NCBI RefSeq assembly: GCF_051020515.1
Contig: NZ_CP194857.1
Location: forward strand, 2,728,001 to 2,792,000
Direction of reading: 5' to 3'
DNA: 64,000 nucleotides
Source of the DNA: CALKWS01 sp051020515
GTDB lineage: Bacteria; Actinomycetota; Actinomycetes; Actinomycetales; Beutenbergiaceae
The translations under genes were made by a program, and so were the position numbers. Below the pieces are notes generated by a model. That model was not told the DNA's origin. It worked only from the letters and a program-made list of their open reading frames with translations, and searched no databases. This document shows, piece after piece, positions 37,509 to 46,031 of the stretch. Position 1 is the stretch's first letter; every line of letters starts with the position of its first letter.

Positions 37509-38968
37509 CAGCACCAGTCGCCAACTACCGAAGCACCACCGATCACGCCCAACTCGACCGAGTGCTGCAGGCTGCTGCCGTGGCTGCACCGGCGTGGTCG
37601 GCCATGAGCGCCGAGGACCGTGCCGGTGCCCTGGAAGGCGTGGCCGACGCCCTGGAGGGCGCCGGATCCGAACTGATCCCGGTGGGCATGCGTGAGACCA
37701 ACCTCGCCGAGGGCCGCCTGCAGGGGGAGTTGAAGCGGACCGCCTTCCAGTTGCGGCTGTTTGCCGAGGTGGTGCGCGACGGCCGGCACCTGGACGTGCG
37801 CATCGACCACGCCGACGCCGACTGGCCGATGGGCGCCCCGCGCCCGGACCTGCGCCGGTACCTGCGTCCGATCGGGCCGGTGCTGGTGTTCTCCGCCTCG
37901 AACTTCCCGTTCGCCTTCTCCGTGGCCGGTGGCGACACCGCCTCGGCCCTGGCCGCCGGTAATCCGGTGGTGGTCAAGGCCCACTCCGGCCACCCCGAAC
38001 TGTCCCGCATGACCGGCGACGTCGTCACCGAGGCGCTGCGCCGCGCGGGCGCGCCGGACGGTGTCTTCGCCGTGGTGTACGGGCGCGAGGCGGGCACCGC
38101 GGCGGTCCAGGACCGCCGCATCAAGGCCGCCGGGTTCACCGGGTCCATCCCCGGCGGGCGCGCCCTGTTCGACCTGGCCAACGCCCGTCCCGAGCCGATC
38201 CCGTTCTACGGCGAGCTGGGCAGCAACAACCCCGTCTTCGTCACCGAGGCCGCCGCGGCCGAGCGGGCCGATGAGATCGCCGAGGGCTTCATCGGCTCCT
38301 TCACCATGGGCACCGGCCAGTTCTGCACCAAGCCGGGCACCCTGTTCGTTCCGGTGGGCTCGGGCCTGGTGGAGAAACTCCAGACGGCCACGCTTCCGGC
38401 GGTGCACGACTTCCTGAACGAGGGGATCGGCAAGGGCCACGCGGAGTCGCTGAGCGAACTGAGCGGGCACCCGCAGGTCGAGGTGCTGGCACAGGGCCAG
38501 GACGGGCCGGAGGGCCAGGTTCCCACCCTGCTGCGCACCACCGCCGATGCGATGCTGGCCGACCCCGACGCGCTGCAGGCCGAGTGCTTCGGTCCCACCG
38601 CGTTGGTCGTGGAGTACGAGAACCTGGATCAGGCGGTGCAGGTGGCGCGCACCTACGGCGGCCAGCTCACCGCCGGGGTGTTCGGGCAGGACGACTGCCC
38701 CGTGCAGCCGCTGTTGGCGGTGCTGACCGAGATCGCCGGCCGGGTGATCTGGAACCAGTGGCCCACCGGGGTGTCGGTGACCTACGCCCAGCAGCACGGT
38801 GGCCCCTACCCGGCCACCACCGCGGTCGGTACCACCTCGGTGGGGACCGCGGCGATCAACCGGTTCCTGCGCCCGGTGGCCTACCAGAACCTGCCCCAGC
38901 ACCTGCTGCCGGCCGAGTTGCAGGACGCCAACCCGCTCGGCCTGCCCCAGATGGTCGACGGGCAGTAA
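37505..38968 (+). CDS. 2,5-dioxovalerate (alpha-ketoglutarate semialdehyde) dehydrogenase
   Basis: This is an intact 487-residue aldehyde dehydrogenase of the subgroup that oxidises ketoglutarate semialdehyde to 2-oxoglutarate. It has the nucleotide region FSASNFPFAFSVAGGDTASALAAG, the Glu in ELGSNNPVF and the catalytic Cys in GTGQFCTKPG. The early RPIGPVLVFSASNFP form and the late NQWPTGVSVTYAQQHGGPYPATT are typical of this subgroup. It is the last step of hydroxyproline breakdown and the last gene of the seven-gene run. The ATG at 37505 lies in ATGA with the preceding stop and follows GAAGGAG. Confidence 0.92.
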   Translation: MTAPVANYRSTTDHAQLDRVLQAAAVAAPAWSAMSAEDRAGALEGVADALEGAGSELIPVGMRETNLAEGRLQGELKRTAFQLRLFAEVVRDGRHLDVRIDHADADWPMGAPRPDLRRYLRPIGPVLVFSASNFPFAFSVAGGDTASALAAGNPVVVKAHSGHPELSRMTGDVVTEALRRAGAPDGVFAVVYGREAGTAAVQDRRIKAAGFTGSIPGGRALFDLANARPEPIPFYGELGSNNPVFVTEAAAAERADEIAEGFIGSFTMGTGQFCTKPGTLFVPVGSGLVEKLQTATLPAVHDFLNEGIGKGHAESLSELSGHPQVEVLAQGQDGPEGQVPTLLRTTADAMLADPDALQAECFGPTALVVEYENLDQAVQVARTYGGQLTAGVFGQDDCPVQPLLAVLTEIAGRVIWNQWPTGVSVTYAQQHGGPYPATTAVGTTSVGTAAINRFLRPVAYQNLPQHLLPAELQDANPLGLPQMVDGQ

Positions 38969-39086
38969 CCCCAGCGCCCCCGGTTTCTCTCGCGCAGGTT
39001 CAGGATCGGACGGCCCGCGAAGCCGCGATTGTTCGGCTGTGGTTGGGGTTAGCCTCGATCAATGCTGACTTGGAAGGATTCACCGG

Positions 39087-39118
39087 TGGCTGGGTGGCTG
39101 GGTGGCTGGGTGGCTGGG
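39087..39118. repeat. Four copies of an 8-bp repeat
   Basis: TGGCTGGG is repeated four times without interruption, followed by a partial fifth copy. It lies in the 200-bp gap between convergent genes. Eight is not a multiple of three, but no supported gene covers it, so any length change would not alter a protein. Confidence 0.85.
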
Positions 39119-39168
39119 TGGAACTTACCGTCGGTATTTCGGTTGTCCGGCCCATCCGGCGGATGCTG

Positions 39169-39300
39169 TCAGATGATGCCGCGGCCCTCCCGTCGGGCCT
39201 GCAGCCACTCGCGGATGAAGGCCCGGAAGATCACGAGCATCACCCCGGCCACCAGTACCGGCCAGGTCAGGACGTAGGCGGTCAGTAACCACACAGGCAT
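39169..39300 (-). CDS. Small single-helix partner of the sodium/solute symporter
   Basis: This is a 43-residue protein with one transmembrane helix (LLTAYVLTWPVLVAGVMLVIFRAF) and a basic cytoplasmic tail (REWLQARREGRG). The start at 39300 has a clear GGAAGGAG ribosome site. It begins 19 bp after the symporter stop, and similar short proteins are commonly encoded next to SSS-family symporters as accessory subunits. Function beyond this is unknown. Confidence 0.7.
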   Translation of the reverse strand: MPVWLLTAYVLTWPVLVAGVMLVIFRAFIREWLQARREGRGII

Positions 39301-39319
39301 ATCGGTTGCTCCTTCCGTC

Positions 39320-41077
39320 TCAGCGGGCACCGGCCGGGGCCGGCTGCTGGTCGGGATCGTCATCGGGATGGGGCAGGGCGGCGACGTCCGGGGTGAGCCC
39401 GGCCCGAGCCGGCGTTCCGGGAGAGGGGAGTGCGTCGTCGTCGCTGGGGTCGAAGTCCCCCACGCGGTGCTTGATCACGGAGAAGTCGAAGCGCTGCTTG
39501 CTGCGCCAGGACATCGCCGCACACACGATCGTGGACACGGCGTAGGCGATCAGGGAGGCGCTCAGCGTGGCGTAATCGTGCAGGAAGCCGATCGCGAACG
39601 GGGCGGTGATCAGGGTGGCCGCGGCGCCGACGATCTTGGCGACCCGGGCTCCGAAGAACCCGAAGGCCATCAGGCCCAGCACCACTCCGACACCGATGAC
39701 GGCGAGCACGTCGCTGATCAGGCCGGTCAACCCGGTCATCGGGACCCAGCCGAAGCGCACCGGGATGAACACCGCCAGTGCGGTGATCACGGCGGTGGTG
39801 AAGGCCCGGTTGGTGACCTTCTCCCAGTAGAAACTGGCGATCACGGGGAACACCAGTGCGCCCCACAGTGCGCCCACGAAGACCAGCAGGTCCAGGATGT
39901 TCATCTGGAAACTGGCCAGCGTCACCGCGATCGCGGTAGCCAGGATCATCGTGAGCCGGCCCGCCATGATCATGACCTTCGGGTTCGCCCGCTCCTTGCC
40001 GGCCACGTTCTGCCCGTAGATGTCGGCCATCACGATCGAGCTGAGCGCGGACAGGTCCGAGTCGGCGGTGGAGGACAGCGCCCCGATCACCATGACGAAG
40101 AACAACACCAGCAGGGCCGCTGGCAGGTAGGAGGCGGCCATCTGGGGTATCAGGTTGTTCGGATCCCCGCCCATCGGCTCCAGCCCCAGGTAGAGCGCCA
40201 GCACCCCGAGCATGCCCACCCCGATCACCATCGCTCCGTAGCCCACGGTGGCGGTGATGAAGGTCTTCTTGATCAGGTCCTGGCGCACCGCGAACAGGCG
40301 CTGGGCGATGGTCTGGTTCCCGATCGCATAGGCAAGGACGGCCGCGATGTAGGGCGCCCCCTGGCGCAGGAAGGCCTCGGAGGAGAAGAAACTGGACTGC
40401 TGGGCGGTGAGGTTGTCCGCGCCGGCGGTGAAGGCGGTGGGGAAGTCGGCGGCGAAGAAGATCGCCGGCACTATCACGGCGACAGCGCCCAGCATGGCCA
40501 TCACCTGCATGAAGTCGGTGAGCACCGAGGCCCGGAATCCCGACCAGAGGGTATAGAGGAGCACGCCACCTGCCACGGCGAAGACGCCCTGGAGGAACGT
40601 GAACGGCGACAGCAGTGCCACCAGCGCACCGCCGGCGATGAAGTTCGACATCAGCGAGATCACGCTCCCCACCACGTTGGAACCGGCCAGCATCAACTGG
40701 CTGGAGCGCCCGTGGCGGGCGAACATCACCTCGGCCAGGGTGTGCGCCCGGGGCGCCACCTGGCGGATCCGCTTGCCGAAGGGGTAGATGAACAGGATCA
40801 TCAGCGCACCCCACAGCCCGTAGTGGATCGGACCGGAGATCCCGTAGGTGTACCCCGAGGTCGCCGATGCGTACATCGAGGAGGCCCAGATCCAGGTGGC
40901 CGTCATCGAGGCGGCGGAGATGCCGAACCCGATCTTGTTCCCGGCGGTCATGTACCCGTCGGCGTTCTCGCGCTTCTTGGCGATTCGGGTGGAGACGAAG
41001 AAGGTGCCTCCGTAGAAGAGGATGATCAGCACGATGACGGTGATCGCCCCGAACTGGACAAGTTCTGGATCGCCCAA
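39320..41077 (-). CDS. Sodium/solute symporter (SSS family), likely for hydroxyproline
   Basis: This is an intact transporter of 585 residues with about 13 membrane helices. The family core is seen in GISAASMTATWIWASSMYASATSGYTYGISGPIHYGLWG, in IGNQTIAQRLFAVR and in IGALSSTADSDLSALSSIVMADIYG (SSF sodium site). The TTG start at 41077 is chosen because AAGGAGG lies seven bases before it; the upstream ATG reading has no membrane character and no such site. It converges on the hydroxyproline operon and has the third ATGG-type operator upstream, so hydroxyproline or proline import is the best inference. Confidence 0.85.
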   Translation of the reverse strand: MGDPELVQFGAITVIVLIILFYGGTFFVSTRIAKKRENADGYMTAGNKIGFGISAASMTATWIWASSMYASATSGYTYGISGPIHYGLWGALMILFIYPFGKRIRQVAPRAHTLAEVMFARHGRSSQLMLAGSNVVGSVISLMSNFIAGGALVALLSPFTFLQGVFAVAGGVLLYTLWSGFRASVLTDFMQVMAMLGAVAVIVPAIFFAADFPTAFTAGADNLTAQQSSFFSSEAFLRQGAPYIAAVLAYAIGNQTIAQRLFAVRQDLIKKTFITATVGYGAMVIGVGMLGVLALYLGLEPMGGDPNNLIPQMAASYLPAALLVLFFVMVIGALSSTADSDLSALSSIVMADIYGQNVAGKERANPKVMIMAGRLTMILATAIAVTLASFQMNILDLLVFVGALWGALVFPVIASFYWEKVTNRAFTTAVITALAVFIPVRFGWVPMTGLTGLISDVLAVIGVGVVLGLMAFGFFGARVAKIVGAAATLITAPFAIGFLHDYATLSASLIAYAVSTIVCAAMSWRSKQRFDFSVIKHRVGDFDPSDDDALPSPGTPARAGLTPDVAALPHPDDDPDQQPAPAGAR

Positions 41078-41418
41078 AGCGGTGCCTCCTTGTGAAAGTG
41101 TTCTGCTGTCGGATTCGCTCGATCGGCACGCAGGCGTGCAGCGGCTCGACGGTAGTCGTCGCGGCGGCGCAGCAGGCAAAGTCCAGTCCAGCCTCTCGGT
41201 CGCTCTCCGTCATGGGGCGATCGCTGCGAGGTCCTGACCGGCACTTGGCAGACGAATGGTCTTGCCTTGCCCTCGTTGGCACTGCGTTTTGGTGTGCCTA
41301 TCGGACAGCAATGGACTGTACCATTTCACCGGTCTCCTATCCAATCCGCCTCAGGTGGTGCATCGCGCGGGCTTGGAAGGGTGCCGGGGGTCGGGTGAAG
41401 GCGTGCCAGAGTAGTGCC
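41078..41418. other. 341-bp divergent region with operator
   Basis: This lies between the symporter (minus) and the methyltransferase (plus). It contains the ATGG-type operator at 41311-41324. No other gene or clear structure is seen. Confidence 0.55.
41311..41324. promoter_or_regulatory. GntR-type operator, site 3 of 3
   Basis: On the minus strand this reads GTGAAATGGTACAGTCCAT, matching site 1 over GTGAAATGGTACA and the final CCAT. It lies 234 bp from the symporter start, almost the same distance as site 2 from the peptide importer, and 95 bp before the methyltransferase start. Confidence 0.55.
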
Positions 41419-42030
41419 ATGAGCACCGAGAGGTTCGACGTCAAAGCCGCCACCTGGGATGCCGACCCGGACAAACTCACTCAGGCGGGCGAGGTGGCCG
41501 GTGCGATCCGTGCGGCGGTCCCGCTGAACCGCAGCATGCGGCTGCTTGAGTACGGTGCGGGCACCGGGCTGGTCAGCCAGGGTCTCGCCGGCTCGGTCGG
41601 CCCGCTCACCCTGGCCGACAACTCCGCCGGGATGCGCGCGGTGATGCAGGCCAAGATCGCCTCCGGTGCCCTGATGAACGCCCGGGTCTGGGACCTGGAC
41701 CTGCAGGCACGACCGGTTCCCGCCGAGAGCTTCGATCTGATCGTCACATCCCTGGTGCTGCACCATGTGCGGGACTTGGACTCGGTCCTGACCGGCTTCG
41801 CCCAGTTGCTCGTGCCCGGTGGCTACCTGGCCGTCGCGGACCTGGACGCCGAGGACGGGTCCTTCCATGACCACGACTTCGACGGCCACCACGGCTTCGA
41901 CCGCGGTGAACTCACCGGCCGGCTCACCAGCGCCGGATTCGCCGACGTCCGGATGCAGGACGCCACCCGGATCCACCGGGACGGGACGCGGTACTCGGTG
42001 TTCCTGGCCACCGCTCGCCGGTCCGAATAA
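41419..42030 (+). CDS. SAM-dependent methyltransferase (class I)
   Basis: This is a 203-residue cytoplasmic protein. Motif I is LLEYGAGTGLVSQGL, the acidic motif II lies near LTLADNSAGM, and the post-I region FDLIVTSLVLHHVRDLDSVL resembles UbiE/Methyltransf_11 enzymes. The ATG at 41419 begins the homology; a longer upstream reading passes through the operator. The substrate cannot be inferred. It is unlinked in function to its neighbours as far as can be seen. Confidence 0.8.
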   Translation: MSTERFDVKAATWDADPDKLTQAGEVAGAIRAAVPLNRSMRLLEYGAGTGLVSQGLAGSVGPLTLADNSAGMRAVMQAKIASGALMNARVWDLDLQARPVPAESFDLIVTSLVLHHVRDLDSVLTGFAQLLVPGGYLAVADLDAEDGSFHDHDFDGHHGFDRGELTGRLTSAGFADVRMQDATRIHRDGTRYSVFLATARRSE

Positions 42031-42142
42031 GGGGCGCCGGGCCGGACGCGGACGGCAACAGGGCGGATCCGTGCCGCATTGGTCCTGCGCCGGTGGCCGC
42101 GAGAGGCCATAATCGAGTCCACGTACACGCAGGGGAGCGATT

Positions 42143-43394
42143 GTGGCGAGGACGACGCGGCAAACGGGATCGGCTGACGACCCAAGCGCCCCGCAGCCGC
42201 CTGCGCCCGCAGCGACCGGCGGAGGCCTGGCCGCCCGGATGCTGGTGCTGGCCACGGTGGGATTCCTGATCAATTTCTGGTCCTGGGCGCTGCTGGGCCC
42301 ACTGGGCAACACCTATGGTGACGAACTCGGGCTGACCGGGTTCCAGGTCGCGGTGGCGGTGGCCGTTCCGGTCGTCGTCGGTTCGCTCGGGCGCATCCCG
42401 GTGGGCGCGCTGAGTGATCGGCTCGGCGCGCGGGTGATGTTCCCCCTGGTGAGCCTGCTCGCGATCCTGCCGACCCTGTACGTGGGATTGGGCGCCAGGA
42501 GTTTCACCACCCTGGTGATCGGCGGCTTCTTCCTCGGTATCGGCGGCACATCCTTCGCCATCGGGATCCCGTTGGTGAACTCCTGGTACCCGCCCTCCCG
42601 CCGGGGCCTGGCGCTGGGCATCTTCGGCATGGGCACCGCCGGCACCGCGGTAGCGGCCTTCACCACCGTGGCGTTGCGCGAAGCGTTCGGGCCCGAGGCT
42701 CCGTTCGTGCTCGTCTCCGCGGTGCTGCTGATCTATGCGGTGCTGGCCTGGCTGCTGCTGCGTGACGCGCCGGGACGGGTGCCGGCGTCCGGGTCGATGC
42801 TCGCTCGCACCTGGAACACCCTCAAGTTGCCCGTCACGTTGCAGCTCTCACTCATCTACGCACTCGGCTTCGGTGGGTTCGTCGCCTTCAGCGTCTACCT
42901 GCCCACCTACCTGGTTAACGACTACGGCCTCGAGACCGGTGATGCGGCGCTGCGCACCGCCGGCTTCATCGTGCTCGCGGTGGTCGCGCGCCCGACCGGC
43001 GGTTGGCTCTCGGACAAGTTCCACCCGGTCACCGTGCTGACCTGGTGTTTCGGGATCGCCACCGCGATGGCGGCGCTGGCGGCGATGCGACTGGAGCTGC
43101 TCCCGGTCGGGACCGTCGCCTTCCTGGGGCTGGCGGCGACACTGGGCGGGGCCGCGGGTGCCTGCTTCGCACTGGTCTCGCGAATGACCCCGACCCGGGC
43201 AGGTCGGCTCGGTCACCGGCGTGGTGGGCGCCGCGGGCGGTCTCGGTGGCTTCTTCCCACCGCTGGTGATGGGCGCCGTACACGGCCTCACCGGGGCCTA
43301 CACGATGGGCTTCGTGCTCCTGGCGATGAGTGCCCTGGCCATGACCGCCTTCGTCTGGTGGCCGGTGGGCAAGGCCGCCCGCGGCGCATCCTGA
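42143..43394 (+). CDS. NarK/NNP-type major facilitator transporter (one frame break)
   Basis: About 416 residues and 12 helices after repair. NNP-family features are INFWSWALLGPLG in helix 1, RIPVGALSDRLGAR after helix 2, the long glycine-rich helix 5 region GIGGTSFAIGIPLVNSWYPPSRRGLALGIFGMGTAGT, and VGAAGGLGGFFPPLVMG in helix 11. NarK homologues carry nitrate or nitrite, though some carry other anions. The GTG start follows AGGGGAG. One extra base near 43193-43196 breaks the frame before helix 11; corrected, the protein ends at 43394. Confidence 0.8.
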
Positions 43395-43423
43395 GTCCGG
43401 CGGCGCGTTACGAAGCGCAACCG

Positions 43424-44650
43424 TTACCGGGGCACCCTGCCGGCCTCGGCGCGACCGGGTCCGGGACCATCGGGCGCAGCGCCGCCGAGCACCCGCCCGC
43501 CCAGCACCACGTGCCGCGGGCGGGTCGCGGAGACGGGGTCGGTGAGCGGGTCCCCGGTCGTCACGACCAGATCCGCGGGCGAGCCGACCCGGATCCGGCC
43601 GGCATCCACCCCGAGGGCATCGCCGGCGCGGGAGGTCGCGGCCTTGAGTACCTCCACCGGTGCCAGCCCCACATCGCCCAGCGCGGCCAGTTCCCGGTCC
43701 AGGGCCGGGTGCGGCATACCCGGTGAGCCCGAGTCGGTGCCCGCGATCACCGGTACCCCGGCCCCGATCGCCATCCGGACGCTCTCGCGATGGGCGCGTA
43801 CCACCGCGGCGGCCTTGGCCACCGCGTACTCCGGCGCGCTGCCGCCGGCGATGGTCCGGTACACCGCGAGCGTCGGGGACAGGACGGTGCCGCGTTCGAC
43901 CATCGCGGCCACCACGTCCTCGGTCAGGAAGACCCCGTGCTGGATCACATCGATACCCGCCAGCACCGCGTTGCGGATCCCCTCGGTGCCCAGCGCGTGC
44001 GCGGTGGCCCGGACCCCGCGGCGGTGTGCCTCACCGGCCAGGGCGGCGAGTTCGGTCCGGGTGTACTCCGAGGCGCCGACCTCCTCACCGACCGCGCGTC
44101 CGTACACCCCGCCGGTGGCGCAGGTCTTGATGATCCGGGCACCGGCGAAGATCTGCTCGCGCACGCCGCGCACCACGCCGTCCGGCCCGTCGCAGAAGTT
44201 GCCCCAGAACGGGTCGTGCCCACCGGTCATCACCACGGTGCGGCCGGTGGCCACCACCTGCGGCCCGGTCACGTGACCCTCGCGGACCGCCTGGGCCACC
44301 GCCAACGACACGTCCCAGTTGCTGCCCAGGTCCGCCACCGTGGTCACCCCGGCCCCCAGGTGCGCCCTGGCGTGGGTGACGGCCCGGATCGCGGTGACCT
44401 GTTCGCCGTCGGCCGCTACCTGGGCGGCCGGGTCCTGGGAGGAGTCCCAGACCAGGTGCACGTGCCCGTCCACCAACCCGGGAAGGACGACGGCGTCAGG
44501 CACCTCCAGGACCTCATCGTCCGCTCCGGCGTGGGTGCTGCCCGGTGTGGCGAGTTCGGTGATCACCCCGGCGGAGCAGACGATGTCGGCGCTGCGCATG
44601 CCGGAGGACTCCCCGTCCCAGTAGGTGGCCCCGGGCAGGATGAGCGCCAT
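43424..44650 (-). CDS. Metal-dependent amidohydrolase, COG1228-like
   Basis: This is an intact 408-residue enzyme with the amidohydrolase barrel: HxH in DGHVHLVWDS, the carbamylated-lysine region IIKTCATGGVYG, metal histidines in ATAHALG and IQHGVFL, and Asp in IAGTDSGSPG. This set matches the imidazolonepropionase-like COG1228 group, which includes Xaa-Pro dipeptidases and other amidases. It starts two bases after the second amidohydrolase ends, so the two genes form an operon. The substrate is not certain; prolyl dipeptides are one candidate given the surrounding genes. Confidence 0.82.
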   Translation of the reverse strand: MALILPGATYWDGESSGMRSADIVCSAGVITELATPGSTHAGADDEVLEVPDAVVLPGLVDGHVHLVWDSSQDPAAQVAADGEQVTAIRAVTHARAHLGAGVTTVADLGSNWDVSLAVAQAVREGHVTGPQVVATGRTVVMTGGHDPFWGNFCDGPDGVVRGVREQIFAGARIIKTCATGGVYGRAVGEEVGASEYTRTELAALAGEAHRRGVRATAHALGTEGIRNAVLAGIDVIQHGVFLTEDVVAAMVERGTVLSPTLAVYRTIAGGSAPEYAVAKAAAVVRAHRESVRMAIGAGVPVIAGTDSGSPGMPHPALDRELAALGDVGLAPVEVLKAATSRAGDALGVDAGRIRVGSPADLVVTTGDPLTDPVSATRPRHVVLGGRVLGGAAPDGPGPGRAEAGRVPR

Positions 44651-44652
44651 CC

Positions 44653-45897
44653 TCAGAACCCCGAGGGACTCGTGGCCGCGGGCACGATGCGCCCGGCCTT
44701 GATGACGGCGGACAGGTGCGCATGCGGGTCGGCCAGCACCGCGGCGTCGGTGAGCGGATCGGCGTCGGCGACGAGCACGTCGCCGTGGGCGCCGGGTGCG
44801 ATCACGCCGAGTCTGCCCTCGGCGCCGATCAGTTCGGCGCCGGTGAGGGTGGCTGAGCGCAGCACCTCCGTGGGGGTCTGCACCTGAGCGCGGATGGTGA
44901 ACTCCTCGCTCTGGTGCGGGTGCATCGCGCCGAGCAGGTCGGTGCCGAAGGCGATCTTCACCCCACCGGAGTTCGCCAGGTCCAGGGCCTCCAGGCCGGC
45001 GTCGAGCACGATCGACACCTTGGCCTGGCTCTCCGGCGGCAGCCCGGCCTCGGCCCCCTCGCTCTTGAGGTAGGAGTAGGTCACCAGCGTGGGCACCAGG
45101 AAGGAGCCGGTGGAGTTGAACAGGTCCACCGAACTCTCATCGATGAGGTTGCCGTGCTCGATGCACCGCACCCCCAGTTCCAGGCCCCGGTTCACCGCGG
45201 CGGCGGTATAGGCGTGCCCGGTCACGTAACGCCCGGCGTTGCCGGCCTCCTCCACCACGGCGCGGATCTCATCGGCGGAGAACTGCAGGGAGTCGATCCG
45301 GTCGGTGGGCGAGGCCACCCCGCCGGAGAGCATCACCTTGACGTGGTCGGCCCCGGTGCGCAGCTGGTGCCGGGCGGCCCGGCGCACCTCGGGCACCCCA
45401 TCGCACACGTGCCCGATATTGGGGCAGCAGGTGTGGTTGTCCAGAACCTGCCGCCCGGGGCCGCGCATGTCGGCGTGCCCACCGGTGGGGGACAGCGCCT
45501 TGCCTCCGAAGAACACCCGAGGCCCCTCCCACAGTCCCTGCGCCACGGCCGCGGCGATGCCGAAGTCGGCTCCGCCCACATCACGTACCGTGGTGAATCC
45601 GCGGCGCAGCATCGAACCGAGGATGCGGGAGGTCTGGGCGGCGACGTAGAACGGGGAGTCCTCGGCCTGGGCGCCCAGGTTCGCGGTCCCGGCGCTGACG
45701 TGCACGTGCGAGTCGATCAAACCGGGCACCACGAATTTCCCGGTGGCATCGATCTGCTCGGCGCCCTCCGGCGCCTTGACGTCGCTGCCGACGCCGGTGA
45801 TCGTCCCGTCGGTGATGAGCACGTCGGCCGGGCTGGAGGTGCCGGCCTCCACATCGCACACACTGCCCCCACGGATCCACAGAGTTGCCTCGGTCAT
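44653..45897 (-). CDS. Metal-dependent amidohydrolase, COG1228-like (second copy)
   Basis: This is an intact 414-residue paralogue of the downstream gene. It has HxH in DSHVHVSAG, Lys in HVKVMLSGGVASPTDR, His in VTGHAYTAAAV and CIEHGNLI, and Asp in IAFGTDLLGAMH. COG1228 enzymes with this pattern include L-Xaa-L-Pro dipeptidases. The ATG at 45897 follows AAGGAG. It is divergent from the RpiR regulator, with a shared operator in the 134-bp gap, so it is probably under RpiR control. Confidence 0.85.
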   Translation of the reverse strand: MTEATLWIRGGSVCDVEAGTSSPADVLITDGTITGVGSDVKAPEGAEQIDATGKFVVPGLIDSHVHVSAGTANLGAQAEDSPFYVAAQTSRILGSMLRRGFTTVRDVGGADFGIAAAVAQGLWEGPRVFFGGKALSPTGGHADMRGPGRQVLDNHTCCPNIGHVCDGVPEVRRAARHQLRTGADHVKVMLSGGVASPTDRIDSLQFSADEIRAVVEEAGNAGRYVTGHAYTAAAVNRGLELGVRCIEHGNLIDESSVDLFNSTGSFLVPTLVTYSYLKSEGAEAGLPPESQAKVSIVLDAGLEALDLANSGGVKIAFGTDLLGAMHPHQSEEFTIRAQVQTPTEVLRSATLTGAELIGAEGRLGVIAPGAHGDVLVADADPLTDAAVLADPHAHLSAVIKAGRIVPAATSPSGF

Positions 45898-45994
45898 CAC
45901 GATCTCCTTCGCGTCGGTGCGGGCCGGTGCCGGCGGCGCGGTGGTGCGACCGGCCGGGTCTGCGTCCTCATCTTCGCAATGGGACCACCAGGGA

Positions 45995-46008
45995 GCAACA
46001 TCTGTTGC
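45995..46008. promoter_or_regulatory. RpiR operator, copy 1
   Basis: GCAACATCTGTTGC has perfect 6-bp arms around TC. It lies in the divergent gap between the amidohydrolase operon and the RpiR gene, 24 bp before the RpiR start. A 13/14 match occurs at 46938. Confidence 0.75.
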
Positions 46009-46031
46009 AGGCGCGCGGCATACTGGACGCC

